64,000 nt of DNA from UBA5794 sp964196275 (GCA_964196275.1 CAXMSN010000067.1:24914-88913); one strand, 5' to 3'; positions 1 through 8,717 are shown, counted from the stretch's first letter. A program made the numbers and translations. Notes: generated from the sequence alone by a model not told the origin.

Positions 1-1
1 A

Positions 2-685
2 CAGACACCAGCGCCTACGCCGCGCGTTGGCAAGCGGTACGTCCATCTGACCACCCGGGCTGGTGTTGGCGACTGCTACTACTGGTCGAATACGGCTGGC
101 GGACTCGATGCGTGGGATTCTGCGAACGATCCGGCGATCATCAACATCGTGCTCCGAACACCCGAGTGCCCGGTGAACGCAGCACCGCTCGTGGATGCCG
201 AAGAGACGGCGTGGGCGATTTTCAGATCGTGGCCGCTCGCCGCACCCCAGGTCTCGCTACAGCCAGCCGGTGCAGGCATCACGGGACTGCCGACGTACCT
301 CGCAACGCCAACTCCCACTTCCATCTCACACACCGAACTTCTACCCGATGGAAGAACACTCAGGGTGCGTGCGCACATCGAGCATCTCGACGTCAGCTGG
401 GGAGACAGTTCGCTTGTGCGGTACCAACCGGCCGGTGCCCTCCCGTTCCCAAGTGGCTCGGTGACGCACACATACCTGCTCAAGACGTGCAGCAACGAAT
501 ACAGGAACAACCACCCATCAGGTGGCCTGTGTCACCCAACACACGACCGGTACCAGATCACGGCGACCTTCTCATGGCTCGCAGAGTTCACAACAAACGG
601 CGCATGGAACGAACTCGGAACACTGACCCGAACCACCTCCACCAACTACCCCGTAGAAGAAGCCCGCGGCGTCTCGGTCCCGTAG
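2..685 (+). CDS. C-terminal part of a hypothetical protein, 5' truncated by window edge
   Basis: The reading frame is open from base 2, so the gene begins before the window; about 227 residues are visible and it ends at TAG 683-685. I do not recognise the family. The visible part is Thr-, Pro- and Trp-rich, has scattered cysteines (CYYW near the start, CPVN, CSNEY, CHPTH) and no membrane segment, which would suit an exported or surface protein with disulfides. This is inference, because the N terminus that would carry a signal peptide is missing. Internal GTG/ATG codons such as 149 should not be taken as starts since coding continues upstream of them. Confidence 0.6.
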   Translation, partial: QTPAPTPRVGKRYVHLTTRAGVGDCYYWSNTAGGLDAWDSANDPAIINIVLRTPECPVNAAPLVDAEETAWAIFRSWPLAAPQVSLQPAGAGITGLPTYLATPTPTSISHTELLPDGRTLRVRAHIEHLDVSWGDSSLVRYQPAGALPFPSGSVTHTYLLKTCSNEYRNNHPSGGLCHPTHDRYQITATFSWLAEFTTNGAWNELGTLTRTTSTNYPVEEARGVSVP

Positions 686-812
686 AGACGTCTCGACAAG
701 TGCGCAAGCCCCGGGATTCCTGGTCTGTCAGCGCGCGCAGCGAAGCGGGTCTGTCGTCTGTTGTGTGTCAGCGAGGTCTGCCGAGCGGGTCTGAAGCGAG
801 CGCAGCGAGCGC
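686..812. repeat. Intergenic short-period repeat (GCGGGTCTG / GCGAGCGCAGCGAGCG words)
   Basis: The 127-bp spacer between two convergent genes is made of variants of a roughly 25-bp unit containing AGCGGGTCTG or AGCGAGGTCTG, and ends in the near-palindromic word GCGAGCGCAGCGAGCGC. The same GCGAGCGCAGCGAGC word reappears at about 47460. It may serve as a bidirectional terminator, but no U-tract is visible. Confidence 0.5.
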
Positions 813-1862
813 TTAGATCAGATCCTGTTCGCGGATTCCGAAGCTTGGGTGGCGGAGTCTGCAGAGTGCGAGCTTCTCGAGTTGGCGGATGCGCTCGCGG
901 GTCAGATTGAACTCTTCGCCAATCTCTTCGAGCGTCCGCGGGATTCCGTCGTAGAAGCCATAGCGAAGCGCAAGGATCCGCCCCTCACGGGTCGGGAGCC
1001 TGTCGATCGACTTCCGCAGCGAGTTCGCGATGTCGAGTTCCTCTGTCACCTTGACGGGATCGACGGCATCTTCGTCTTCGATGAAGTCACCGAGTTGAGC
1101 ACCGTCCTCACCGATGGGTTGTTCGAGTGAGACCGTGTCGGCAACTGCCAGGGCCAATTCGACCTTCGTCACCTCGACGCCGGCTTCCTCAGCGATCTCT
1201 TCTGGCTTCGGGTCACGTCCGAGTTCGGCTTTGAGAGACGCTTGCGCGGCACGGACCGCAGCGAGCGTGTCATGAAGATGTACAGGTATGCGGACTGTTC
1301 TCGACTTGTCAGCGATCGCTCTTGTGATGGCCTGGCGAATCCACCACGTGGCGTACGTCGAGAATTTGAAACCTTTGCGCCAGTCGAACTTCTCGACTGC
1401 ACGGATCAGGCCGAGGTTGCCTTCCTGGATGAGGTCGAGGAAGTCGATGCCAGACGTGTTCGCATACCGCCTTGCGTTTGCGACGACCAGCCTGAGGTTC
1501 GCTGTAAGGAACGCGTCCTTGGCTTCCATCCCCCGCCGGACCTGACGTCTGAGCAGGATCTCCTCTGACCGCGTCTTGAAGTCGCCGGTCTCGAGGCGTT
1601 CACTGGCGGCCTGACCGCCTTCGATCTTCTGGGCGTAATCGACCTCGTTCTCGGCCGTGAGAAGGTCGAATTGGCCGATGGATGTGAGGTACTGGGAGAC
1701 GAGATCGGTGGTGAGTCGCCCCCGGTCATCTGTGAGTTTGGAGCGTTCGCGGTCCTTGAGGCTGCGACTGAGCGTGTCGCGGTCCATCCGCTCCTTCGCC
1801 TCTTCGCGCTCGCGTTGCGCCTTGTTGACGATGGCCTTTCTCGGCTTTGAACCTGTCGTCAT
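813..1862 (-). CDS. RNA polymerase sigma-70 factor, SigB/RpoD-like group 2
   Basis: This 349-residue protein is a sigma-70 factor that directs core RNA polymerase to promoters. A charged N terminus (residues 1-50) replaces region 1.1. Region 1.2 follows (DLVSQYLTSIGQFDLLTAEN, about 52-71), then region 2 with the -10 recognition and melting segment (FSTYATWWIRQAITRAI, about 167-183), region 3, and region 4 with the -35 helix-turn-helix (LTRERIRQLEKLALCRLR near the end). The absence of a long region 1.1 and the size of about 350 residues fit a SigB/HrdA-type alternative or secondary principal sigma rather than the housekeeping SigA, which is usually longer in actinobacteria. The ATG at 1862 is preceded by GGAGG at suitable spacing. 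Confidence 0.9.
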   Translation of the reverse strand: MTTGSKPRKAIVNKAQREREEAKERMDRDTLSRSLKDRERSKLTDDRGRLTTDLVSQYLTSIGQFDLLTAENEVDYAQKIEGGQAASERLETGDFKTRSEEILLRRQVRRGMEAKDAFLTANLRLVVANARRYANTSGIDFLDLIQEGNLGLIRAVEKFDWRKGFKFSTYATWWIRQAITRAIADKSRTVRIPVHLHDTLAAVRAAQASLKAELGRDPKPEEIAEEAGVEVTKVELALAVADTVSLEQPIGEDGAQLGDFIEDEDAVDPVKVTEELDIANSLRKSIDRLPTREGRILALRYGFYDGIPRTLEEIGEEFNLTRERIRQLEKLALCRLRHPSFGIREQDLI

Positions 1863-2217
1863 CCAACACCCTCCACCAACGTCGACGGGAATCCCCCGCG
1901 GGCAACGAGATCAGAAGTTTCGAAACACTCGGATCCGCCCGACCAAGGCGTGCTACCCAATATCACACAGGCTCTCCCGTTTGTGAACCCACTATCTCCT
2001 CGGCGGAAGGTATCGAACCCAGCGGATTACCGGCACGTGGGGCTGGCAGAAGACGTCAGACCACAGACCACAGAGATCCGAAGCCCGAAGTCCGACCAGA
2101 GGAGGCAGGCGAGCGAACACGGCTTAAGGAACTGTTCACCTCGGAATCGGAACGTTTGGTCACAGGGTGCAGTTTCATCTGTGAGGACACCTCGACACGG
2201 GAAGATTGGGAGTGGAA
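1863..2217. other. 355-bp divergent intergenic region
   Basis: This spacer separates the divergently transcribed sigma factor and DM13 genes and should hold both promoters. A 10-bp palindrome GTTTCGAAAC lies at 1917-1926. The stretch 2059-2098 is built from the words GACCACAG (twice) and TCCGAAG/CCGAAGTCC that recur in other spacers of the window. No RNA gene is recognisable. Confidence 0.45.
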
Positions 2218-2889
2218 GTGAACTGGATCAAAACACATGCGCGCATCGCCGCCGGAGTCGCCGCCGCCGGACTCGCAGGGCTTGTCTTTCTCGTCGTGTG
2301 GTTTCAACCTCAGACGGCGTTCATCGACGACGTCGTAAACGACACGATCCCCGTCGTGGCATCTGAACAGCTGGCTTCAAGCGACGACGGAGGTCAGACG
2401 ACGGACGACGGAACAGAGGCAGAGTCGGAAACACCGCAGGCCGATCCTGCCGAGCCGGATGAGCTGGAAGAAGAGATGGGTGACGAGATGGAGGATGCGG
2501 AGGAGGCTGTAACCGAGCCCGCTGCCGGCGAGGTACCGCCGTCCTTCCCGCTCACCCTCGGCGAGGGAGCCTTCATCGACTTGGCGCACACAGGCACCGG
2601 AGCCGTCAAGGTCATCGAACTCGAGGACGGAACTCGCATTCTGAGATTCGAGGACCTCGACGTGCTCAACGGCCCCGACCTGCGGGTCATCCTGTCACCG
2701 TCAGCGCTCGTTGAAGACGACGGCGCATACGACGACGGAGTGTTCTTCGACCTTGGTCCACTGAAGGGGAATAAGGGAAACCAGAACTACGAGATCCCGC
2801 CAGAGATCGACCTCGACGACTTCGCAACGGTCGCCATCTGGTGCCGCAGGTTCAACGTATCGTTCAACGCGGCTCCGATCGGATCCTGA
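2218..2889 (+). CDS. Membrane-anchored DM13 domain protein
   Basis: The protein has an N-terminal uncleaved signal anchor (about residues 8-28, Ala/Gly/Val/Leu rich), then a strongly acidic low-complexity linker (Asp/Glu/Thr/Ala, about 45-100) and a C-terminal DM13 domain (about 110-223). DM13 hallmarks visible are LRFEDLDVLNGPDLRVILS, a LGPLKGNKGNQNYEIP block and the near-C-terminal VAIWCRRFNVSF with its single Cys. DM13 domains are extracellular and predicted to bind a redox or haem-type cofactor; function here is unproven. A GTG start at 2218 is preferred because GGGAG lies about 6 nt upstream; GTG 2212 and TTG 2206 are in-frame alternatives. Confidence 0.82.
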   Translation: MNWIKTHARIAAGVAAAGLAGLVFLVVWFQPQTAFIDDVVNDTIPVVASEQLASSDDGGQTTDDGTEAESETPQADPAEPDELEEEMGDEMEDAEEAVTEPAAGEVPPSFPLTLGEGAFIDLAHTGTGAVKVIELEDGTRILRFEDLDVLNGPDLRVILSPSALVEDDGAYDDGVFFDLGPLKGNKGNQNYEIPPEIDLDDFATVAIWCRRFNVSFNAAPIGS

Positions 2890-2953
2890 CAGAGGACCAC
2901 AGGCCTCAAACCTCAGACCATGCGCGTAGGATTGGGGCACCGAGGAGGTAGAT

Positions 2954-3994
2954 GTGGATCGGGAGAAGACGCTTGCATTCATCGATCAGTTCACTGCAAT
3001 GGCTGCTGGTGCTACGACGATCGGCCTCCTCGCCGTAGCAGACCGAACAGGGCTGCTCAGGTCCATGGCACGAAAGCCAGCCCGAACCGTTGACGCGATC
3101 GCGGTGGATGCAGGACTCGATCGCCGGTACACCCGTGAGATTCTCTCCGGACTCGTCGCGGCCGGCGTGATCGACTACTCACCGGCCGATGCCACGTTCG
3201 AGCTGAGCGACGAGCACGCCACCGTCCTGGCCGACGATTCTTCTCCGTACTCGATGACGGGTTGGCTCGACATGCTTCCTGCCGCCCTCGACCACACGGA
3301 TGAGATCGCTGCCGTCGCGACCAGTGGCGGAGGCGTCCCCTTCTCCTCATATGGGGACCGGATGGTGCGAGGCATAGATCGAGCCAGCACACCGTCGACG
3401 ACGATCCTGCTCACGCGGAGATGGCTGCCGACCATGCCCGACGTGGTGGAGCGACTGGCCGCCGGAGGGCGGATCGCGGACGTCGGCTGCGGTTCAGGGT
3501 CCGCCGTCAGAGCAATGGCTCTTGCCTATCCCGATGCACTCGTCGTCGGCTTCGACATCGACGGACCGTCAATCGAGCGGGCGATCGCTGGCACATCCGA
3601 GTCGAACGCATCATTTATCGTTGGCAGCTCAGATGCGATGACAGACCACGGACCGTTCGACCTGGTGACGCTCTTCGACGTTGTCCATGACCTTGCAGAC
3701 CCGCTGGGTGTGCTGCACCAGGTCCGCGAATCTCTGTCCGGCGACGGAGTCATGCTCATGATGGAGCCGAGGATCGCCGCCGACCTTGAGGACAACATCA
3801 ACGATCGCGCGGCTCTGCTGTACGGGATCTCGACGTTCCACTGCATGACCCAGTCGCTCGCCCACGACGGAGCAGGCCTCGGCGCAGCCTGGGGACCGGC
3901 AGCTGCCGAAGAACTCTGCCGCGCCGCAGGCTTCACGTCGTTCGAGGAGCTACCCATCGAGAACCCGTTCTCAGCGTTCTTTCGCGTCGAGTAG
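2954..3994 (+). CDS. Winged-helix SAM-dependent methyltransferase
   Basis: A 346-residue two-domain protein. Residues 1-90 form a winged-helix dimerisation region (TVDAIAVDAGLDRRYTREIL, then a wing), as in O-methyltransferases and the mycobacterial Rv2258c type. Residues about 165-340 form a class I Rossmann methyltransferase with motif I (IADVGCGSGSAVRAMA), an acidic ribose-binding end of strand 2 (VVGFDID) and a motif-IV-like segment (FDLVTLFDVVHDLADP). It transfers methyl from S-adenosylmethionine to an unknown small molecule. The GTG start at 2954 has an excellent GAGGAGG Shine-Dalgarno 6 nt upstream. The gene stands alone, with no partner hinting at the substrate. Confidence 0.85.
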   Translation: MDREKTLAFIDQFTAMAAGATTIGLLAVADRTGLLRSMARKPARTVDAIAVDAGLDRRYTREILSGLVAAGVIDYSPADATFELSDEHATVLADDSSPYSMTGWLDMLPAALDHTDEIAAVATSGGGVPFSSYGDRMVRGIDRASTPSTTILLTRRWLPTMPDVVERLAAGGRIADVGCGSGSAVRAMALAYPDALVVGFDIDGPSIERAIAGTSESNASFIVGSSDAMTDHGPFDLVTLFDVVHDLADPLGVLHQVRESLSGDGVMLMMEPRIAADLEDNINDRAALLYGISTFHCMTQSLAHDGAGLGAAWGPAAAEELCRAAGFTSFEELPIENPFSAFFRVE

Positions 3995-4070
3995 TCCCAG
4001 CCAGGATCGGAGTTCGGTTCTCGCCTCCGGGTTGATCTCCCCAAATCCCAGTGGTTATTGGGGTTCGCCG

Positions 4071-4076
4071 TATCCT
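4071..4076 (+). promoter_or_regulatory. -10-like hexamer TATCCT, leaderless start at 4085
   Basis: TATCCT ends 8 nt before the ATG at 4085; no Shine-Dalgarno is present between them. Confidence 0.45.
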
Positions 4077-4084
4077 TTCGAACC

Positions 4085-5119
4085 ATGACACAGACCTCGT
4101 CGAGCCTCCCTGTTTGCATCCATTGCGGCACTCCCAGACCAGCAGATGAGACCCAATGTCCGTCGTGCGGGAAGCCGTGGATCGACGTTCTCGTCGCGGA
4201 CGTGCCGCCCGTCGTGCCGCCTGTTGTGCCGCCTGCCGAGCCCGCTGCTGCACCGGTCAATGCAGCCGTCGCTGCCGCAGCCACAGCCGAGCTGGTCACG
4301 GGCGATGACGACCCACCCCTGTCGCCACACGACACAGGCGAATTCGGACTCGACGAATGGACGCTGCCACCCGAGCCACCGAAGAATCGACCGCTCTGGC
4401 TGATTCCCGTTGTTCTCGTCTTTGCCGTCTTGGGATTCTGGGCGTACGTTTACTACGCCGACTCAGGGACATCAACAACGACCGTCGTCGCTGAACCATC
4501 GACGTCAACGTCCACTGCACCATCTGCCACAACCACAGTGGCAGCACTGGCGACCGAATCGACGACTACCACCGCTCCGCCAACGACCACGACGACGCTC
4601 CCCTATCCATCTGCCGCAGCATGGGAAGAGTCAGGTCAGGGGATCTCGACGGCCCTCCTCAAGATGAAGGCCTCTGGGCTCGGCCCGATTGACATCGGCA
4701 GCTCACTCGCCGACGTGAGCGGCCAGCTCGTAGCGAGTCTCGGCCCGGCGGAGTCAGCGGGCGACGCCGACTTGTGCCAGCCTGAAGAGGCGTACTGGCT
4801 GCAGTGGGGACCGCTGAGAGTGATCTTCGACGGATGGGAGCCCACCTCCACCTTCGTCGGCTACCAATACGCCGAAGCCGATGCAGGCGAGACGAACGTC
4901 CCACTCACGACCCTGTCCGGGCTACGACTCGCAGATACCGTCGCTGAACTACAGGCGACCTACAACTTCTACACGGTGACCTTCGAGGTCATCGAAGGCC
5001 AGGACTATTTCCGCCTGGTCGACGGCGGGGAGCTATTGCTGTGGGGCCCTGTCTCAAGTACCGACCCCACCGGTACAGTTCTCGGGATCTACTCACCGTC
5101 GCCTTGCCCGGCGAGCTGA
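4085..5119 (+). CDS. Zinc-ribbon membrane-anchored protein with extracytoplasmic C-terminal domain
   Basis: A 344-residue protein. The N terminus carries a zinc ribbon (CIHCG at about 11-15, CPSCGK at about 26-31). A Pro/Ala-rich stretch follows, then one transmembrane helix (about 104-123, PLWLIPVVLVFAVLGFWAYV), a Thr/Ser/Ala-rich linker (about 125-175) and a C-terminal domain of about 165 residues. That domain is shared with the protein encoded at 7192-8079: both contain TLSGL, a DTV segment and end in LLWGPV...V.GIY.P..C. The ribbon should be cytoplasmic and the C-terminal domain outside. ATG 4085 is chosen over the upstream in-frame start because of the TATCCT hexamer. It lies 37 bp before the LCP-fusion gene, on the same strand, which suggests a joint envelope role. 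Confidence 0.75.
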   Translation: MTQTSSSLPVCIHCGTPRPADETQCPSCGKPWIDVLVADVPPVVPPVVPPAEPAAAPVNAAVAAAATAELVTGDDDPPLSPHDTGEFGLDEWTLPPEPPKNRPLWLIPVVLVFAVLGFWAYVYYADSGTSTTTVVAEPSTSTSTAPSATTTVAALATESTTTTAPPTTTTTLPYPSAAAWEESGQGISTALLKMKASGLGPIDIGSSLADVSGQLVASLGPAESAGDADLCQPEEAYWLQWGPLRVIFDGWEPTSTFVGYQYAEADAGETNVPLTTLSGLRLADTVAELQATYNFYTVTFEVIEGQDYFRLVDGGELLLWGPVSSTDPTGTVLGIYSPSPCPAS

Positions 5120-5156
5120 GACCGCTGCCGACACAAACCATGACTGAGACAGAGCG

Positions 5157-7124
5157 ATGACCGACACCGCAGAACCAGTACCAGCGAAACGGCCAAGGCG
5201 TAGATTCCTGACGGCCGCCAACTTCGCATTCGCTGCGACCTCGATCGTGATATTCATCGTCATCGCGTACGCGACCCGATCGAACATCGGAGTTATCGGT
5301 GCCGCGATGATCGGCACAACAGCTGGCGCTGTCGTGTGGTGGGTGAGCACATCTATGGCTACACGGAAGCGGAAGAAAGAGTCGCTTGGCGATGTGCCGC
5401 TACTCGGCGCGATCCCGGCGCATGACGCAGCGTCCGCACCGGCCCTTGGCGACTCAGATACCTCCGGGGCATATGCAAAGGTCGCTGCTGCACTTGAGGG
5501 AGAGACCAACGGACGTGTGCTTCTCGTTGGCTCGGCAGAACCACGTCAGGGCGCTACGACCGTTGCGATGAACCTGGCGATCTCGGCAGCCAAGTCCGGG
5601 CGCCGGATCGTTCTCATTGATGGCGATGCCGACCAGTCCGGCGTCTCCCGGTTCATGGCGTCAGGTGTGTCGCCAGGGATCACCGACATCGCCACAGGAG
5701 AAGCCACCATCTCGGACGCGGCACGCATGTGGGCCGTCGATGACAAGACCATGTTGCCAGTCGTCCCTTCAGGCGAGCCGATCACCGACGTCGTGAGTCT
5801 TGGCGGCATCCATCTTTCGGACGCCGTCGAAGCGATGGCCGAGCGAGCCGACGTCATCCTCATCGATGTGCCGCCTGCGATGACCTCTGAAGCCACGAAG
5901 CATCTGGCCGCTCACGCGGACGGCACGATCCTCGTCGTTGCCAAGGACGCCGATGCTGGGGTCGTGGCAGAGGCGGAAGCCAAGTTCTCAGACATCGGCG
6001 CGCCGGTTCTCGCCTACGTCGCGATCGGGGCAGACAAACTGCTAACACCGCTTGCGATGCTGTGGAAACCGATTGCGTTGCGGGTAGCGGTCGGCTCCAT
6101 CGTGCTCCTTGCCGTCTTCACTGCCATCACGGGGGCCCAACTTCTCGATTCCTGGAACCGCATCGAGCGAGCGGAGTTCGATCTCTCCGATGCCAGAGCG
6201 ATCCTCTCCGACGGCGCCATCACGACCACAACTACGACCGTCGACACCAGTCCCTCGACGACAGCCGCTGATCCGACAGGAACGACGACGACAACACCGC
6301 TCGTTGAACTCCCGGACGAGCCCTATCGCACAATTCTCCTGATCGGGGGAGACGAAGACTCCGGCGCTAGCGATGTGATCCTGTACCTCGTCATGCCGAC
6401 CAACGGAGCAGCCCCGTTCATGATGTCGTTCCCGCGAGATCTCTACGTCGATAACCCGTGTGCCGGTGGAAAGAGCAGGATCAACTCCCTGTCACACGGA
6501 TGTCGGAGGAAGGGCATCAATGGAGGAACGCTCCTCTCGGTTCAGGTTTCCGAGATGACCGGTATCGATGTCGACCATTTCGCAGAATTCACCTTTGATG
6601 GATTCGCAGACATCATCGACACGGTCGGCGGCGTGGAGATCTGCGTCGGTGAGTATGACGTGCGCGACTTCCCCGAGGCGAAACTCGAGTTGCCTGCAGG
6701 GTGCAATATCGCCACGGGCACCGAGGCCCTGTCGTGGGTCCGGTCTCGGCACACGCAGATCTTCAAGGATGGCAGTTGGCGCAGCATGCCTGGCGCTGGT
6801 GACCTCATGAGAAATGTCCGCCAACAGGACGTCCTGTTCGCGATGGCAACGAAACTCAAAGCCTTCGACTCGCCGCAACAGTTGACTCAAACCGTCTCGA
6901 GTGTCGCCGATACGTTCATCCTGAGCGACACGCTCGACCTTCCTCGCGCGGTCAGCCTTGCCTGGCTAATACGCAGCCTCGATCTGGAGGACATCAATCG
7001 CCTCGTGATCCCGGTAAGACTCACCAGGTCGCCGAACGACCAGTCGATTCTCAAGGCGAACGTGACGATCAAGGAAGTGATCGCCGCGGTGTACGGCGAC
7101 ACGCTCCCGCTCGAAGTTCGGTAG
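5157..7124 (+). CDS. BY-kinase-like (degenerate) ATPase fused to LytR-CpsA-Psr (LCP) domain
   Basis: A 655-residue fusion. Two transmembrane helices (about 17-38 and 43-64) precede a cytoplasmic Wzc/CpsD-like P-loop domain (about 80-300). A third helix (about 303-325) leads to a Thr-rich linker (about 350-375) and an extracytoplasmic LCP domain (about 380-655) with SFPRDLYVD, DHFAEFTFDGFADIIDTVGG and SWVRSRHT motifs. LCP proteins transfer undecaprenyl-linked glycopolymers to the cell wall; BY-kinase domains regulate polymer export. The Walker A equivalent reads SAEPRQGATT (about 126-135): the invariant Lys is Ala133, so ATP hydrolysis or kinase activity is doubtful. Walker A' (IVLIDGDADQ) and Walker B (ADVILIDVPPA) remain recognisable. 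No Tyr-rich tail is visible. The topology is self-consistent. It is flanked by two related membrane proteins. Confidence 0.85.
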   Translation: MTDTAEPVPAKRPRRRFLTAANFAFAATSIVIFIVIAYATRSNIGVIGAAMIGTTAGAVVWWVSTSMATRKRKKESLGDVPLLGAIPAHDAASAPALGDSDTSGAYAKVAAALEGETNGRVLLVGSAEPRQGATTVAMNLAISAAKSGRRIVLIDGDADQSGVSRFMASGVSPGITDIATGEATISDAARMWAVDDKTMLPVVPSGEPITDVVSLGGIHLSDAVEAMAERADVILIDVPPAMTSEATKHLAAHADGTILVVAKDADAGVVAEAEAKFSDIGAPVLAYVAIGADKLLTPLAMLWKPIALRVAVGSIVLLAVFTAITGAQLLDSWNRIERAEFDLSDARAILSDGAITTTTTTVDTSPSTTAADPTGTTTTTPLVELPDEPYRTILLIGGDEDSGASDVILYLVMPTNGAAPFMMSFPRDLYVDNPCAGGKSRINSLSHGCRRKGINGGTLLSVQVSEMTGIDVDHFAEFTFDGFADIIDTVGGVEICVGEYDVRDFPEAKLELPAGCNIATGTEALSWVRSRHTQIFKDGSWRSMPGAGDLMRNVRQQDVLFAMATKLKAFDSPQQLTQTVSSVADTFILSDTLDLPRAVSLAWLIRSLDLEDINRLVIPVRLTRSPNDQSILKANVTIKEVIAAVYGDTLPLEVR

Positions 7125-7191
7125 AGCCGATGGTCAGCGTGGTCGGGACACAGTGTCATACAATGGCACGAACGGCAAGAGGACACCAGCG

Positions 7192-8079
7192 GTGAGCGAC
7201 CCACGCGACCCAACTCAAAACCCACCTGGGTGGACCGATCCATATTCGGATCTGGTCGACACCGGCGGCGTCCCACCTCTGGTGCCAGGGCAGCCTCAAA
7301 CAAGTCCAAACGGCCAGCCTCCAGGCTCACCACTCCTTACCGGCCTGATCATCGGTCTGCTCCTTGTGGCTCTCTCCGTCGCTGTGTTCCAACTGTTCGG
7401 AGCCGAAGACGATGGAACAGCTGCTGGAACGACGACCACCACCACAGAGGGGACCTCAACCACCACCACAGAGGGGACCTCAACCACGACGTCGTCAACG
7501 ACCACGCTGCCAAGCACAGATCCTTACCCACCCGTCGAACCACCGATCCTCGCCGAGGACTTCAAGCTGATGACAGACGGCCTGAGGATCAACGACAACG
7601 ACATCAAGGATCTCATCTTCGGAACGGAGGCAGACCTTGCAGTCGGACGCCTCGTGGCGTCGTTCGGACCTGCCACCCAGGACACGGGATGGCAGACATC
7701 CACGGGGCAGTACGGCGTCTGCGCCGGAGACCTCGAGCGAGTCGTCATATTCGATACATTCGCTGCCATCGTCACGAAGTCCGGTGGGCAGGAGATCTTC
7801 AACGGCTACCGCAACGACCTCACCTCTGGCGGCGGACTCGGCACGGATCCCGCTTCGATTGAGACGCTCAGCGGCCTCGTCATCGGAGACACGGTCGAAA
7901 CGATGCAGACCATCTACGAAAGCCAGCGAGTCGTCTTCGGAACCGATCCGAAGCTTGGTCCGATCTACGAAGTGAATAGCGCGGCATCCGGTATCCAGCT
8001 CCTCTGGGGCCCCGTCGAAGGCGAGGACAATACCGACAGGGTCATCGGGATCTACGCCCCAGATGTCTGCAATCGATAG
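7192..8079 (+). CDS. Membrane-anchored protein, paralogous C-terminal domain to the 4085 gene
   Basis: A 295-residue protein with a Pro-rich cytoplasmic N terminus (about 1-45), one transmembrane helix (about 47-68, LLTGLIIGLLLVALSVAVFQ), a Thr/Ser linker encoded by a perfect 24-bp tandem duplication, and a C-terminal extracytoplasmic domain of about 180 residues. The last 100 residues match the C terminus of the protein at 4085-5119 (SIETLSGL..GDTVETMQ and LLWGPVEG..RVIGIYAPDVC). I do not recognise the domain. GTG 7192 is preferred: AAGAGG lies upstream and a TACAAT hexamer at about 7159 could be the promoter. GTG 7153 is in frame as an alternative. It sits 67 bp after the LCP fusion. Confidence 0.7.
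   Translation: MSDPRDPTQNPPGWTDPYSDLVDTGGVPPLVPGQPQTSPNGQPPGSPLLTGLIIGLLLVALSVAVFQLFGAEDDGTAAGTTTTTTEGTSTTTTEGTSTTTSSTTTLPSTDPYPPVEPPILAEDFKLMTDGLRINDNDIKDLIFGTEADLAVGRLVASFGPATQDTGWQTSTGQYGVCAGDLERVVIFDTFAAIVTKSGGQEIFNGYRNDLTSGGGLGTDPASIETLSGLVIGDTVETMQTIYESQRVVFGTDPKLGPIYEVNSAASGIQLLWGPVEGEDNTDRVIGIYAPDVCNR
7437..7484 (+). repeat. 24-bp perfect tandem duplication in Thr linker
   Basis: Two identical 24-bp units (7437-7460 and 7461-7484) encode consecutive TTTTEGTS-type blocks of the extracytoplasmic linker. Being in frame, it changes only linker length. Confidence 0.9.
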
Positions 8080-8105
8080 GGAAACATCGATGACCGTGAT
8101 GCAAG

Positions 8106-8111
8106 TAGAGT
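8106..8111 (+). promoter_or_regulatory. -10-like hexamer TAGAGT before the 8119 gene
   Basis: TAGAGT ends 7 nt before the ATG at 8119, with no ribosome binding site in between. Confidence 0.45.
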
Positions 8112-8118
8112 TCCGCCC

Positions 8119-8628
8119 ATGAAGCCGAGCTACACGACGTCGCTGGTCATCGGGTCCGTCCTGGGCCTCGTCATGGGTGTCGTCCTTGCGACATACATCG
8201 CGGCAACCGGTGGCGTTCCGTCCCTGATCGTCGAACTCGAAGGCGCAGACGTTGTACCGACTATCGCTCCTGCCGCATCGGCGATGTGGATCACCGTGAT
8301 CATCGCCGGGCTCATCGGAGGATGGATCCTCGCCGTCGGTACCAAGGCGATCGCCAGCGTCATCGAGCCGGGGGGCGACACAGCGTCGGTCACCCTGGTC
8401 GGAACCATCGGTGCGGTTGTCGGGGCCACCGTTGCTGTCGTCGTCATGCCTCTCGGGATCACGATCTTGGGCTCCGTCACAGACGGCCTAGCCATCATCG
8501 GCGTCGCCGATCTGATCGTTCTCGCTGCGATCACAGGCTTAGTCGCTGGCGGTGCCGTGGTGTGGTTGTCGTACGTTCTGGCCCGCCAGCCACAACACGT
8601 CGAGGACACAGACCTTCTCGCCGCCTAG
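8119..8628 (+). CDS. Hypothetical four-helix integral membrane protein
   Basis: A 169-residue, very hydrophobic protein with four predicted transmembrane segments (about 6-30, 53-76, 88-114 and 122-150), rich in Ala, Gly, Val and Ile, and short polar loops. No catalytic motif, signal peptide or family signature is recognised. The loop between helices 1 and 2 is acidic (VELEGADVVPT) and probably external. It follows the LCP-centred cluster on the same strand but has its own probable leaderless promoter, so a functional link is only positional. Confidence 0.65.
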   Translation: MKPSYTTSLVIGSVLGLVMGVVLATYIAATGGVPSLIVELEGADVVPTIAPAASAMWITVIIAGLIGGWILAVGTKAIASVIEPGGDTASVTLVGTIGAVVGATVAVVVMPLGITILGSVTDGLAIIGVADLIVLAAITGLVAGGAVVWLSYVLARQPQHVEDTDLLAA

Positions 8629-8654
8629 AGATTCAGCGGCCGTCCAGGTTGCGA

Positions 8655-8717
8655 CCTATCCATGCTGCCTTATCCGTGCCGCCTTATCCGTGCCGCCCTA
8701 TCCGTGCCGCCTTACCC
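8655..8717. repeat. 14-bp tandem repeat, about 4.5 copies
   Basis: The unit CCTTATCCGTGCCG is perfect at 8668-8681 and 8682-8695, has one change at 8696-8709 (CCCTATCCGTGCCG), and is preceded by a diverged copy from 8655 and followed by a partial copy from 8710. It fills the gap between two convergent genes, and the last partial copy contains the stop codon of the minus-strand lipoprotein. Confidence 0.9.

Noticed and set aside
8655..8717. CRISPR-like array
   Set aside because: The 14-bp units abut without unique spacers and no cas genes are near.
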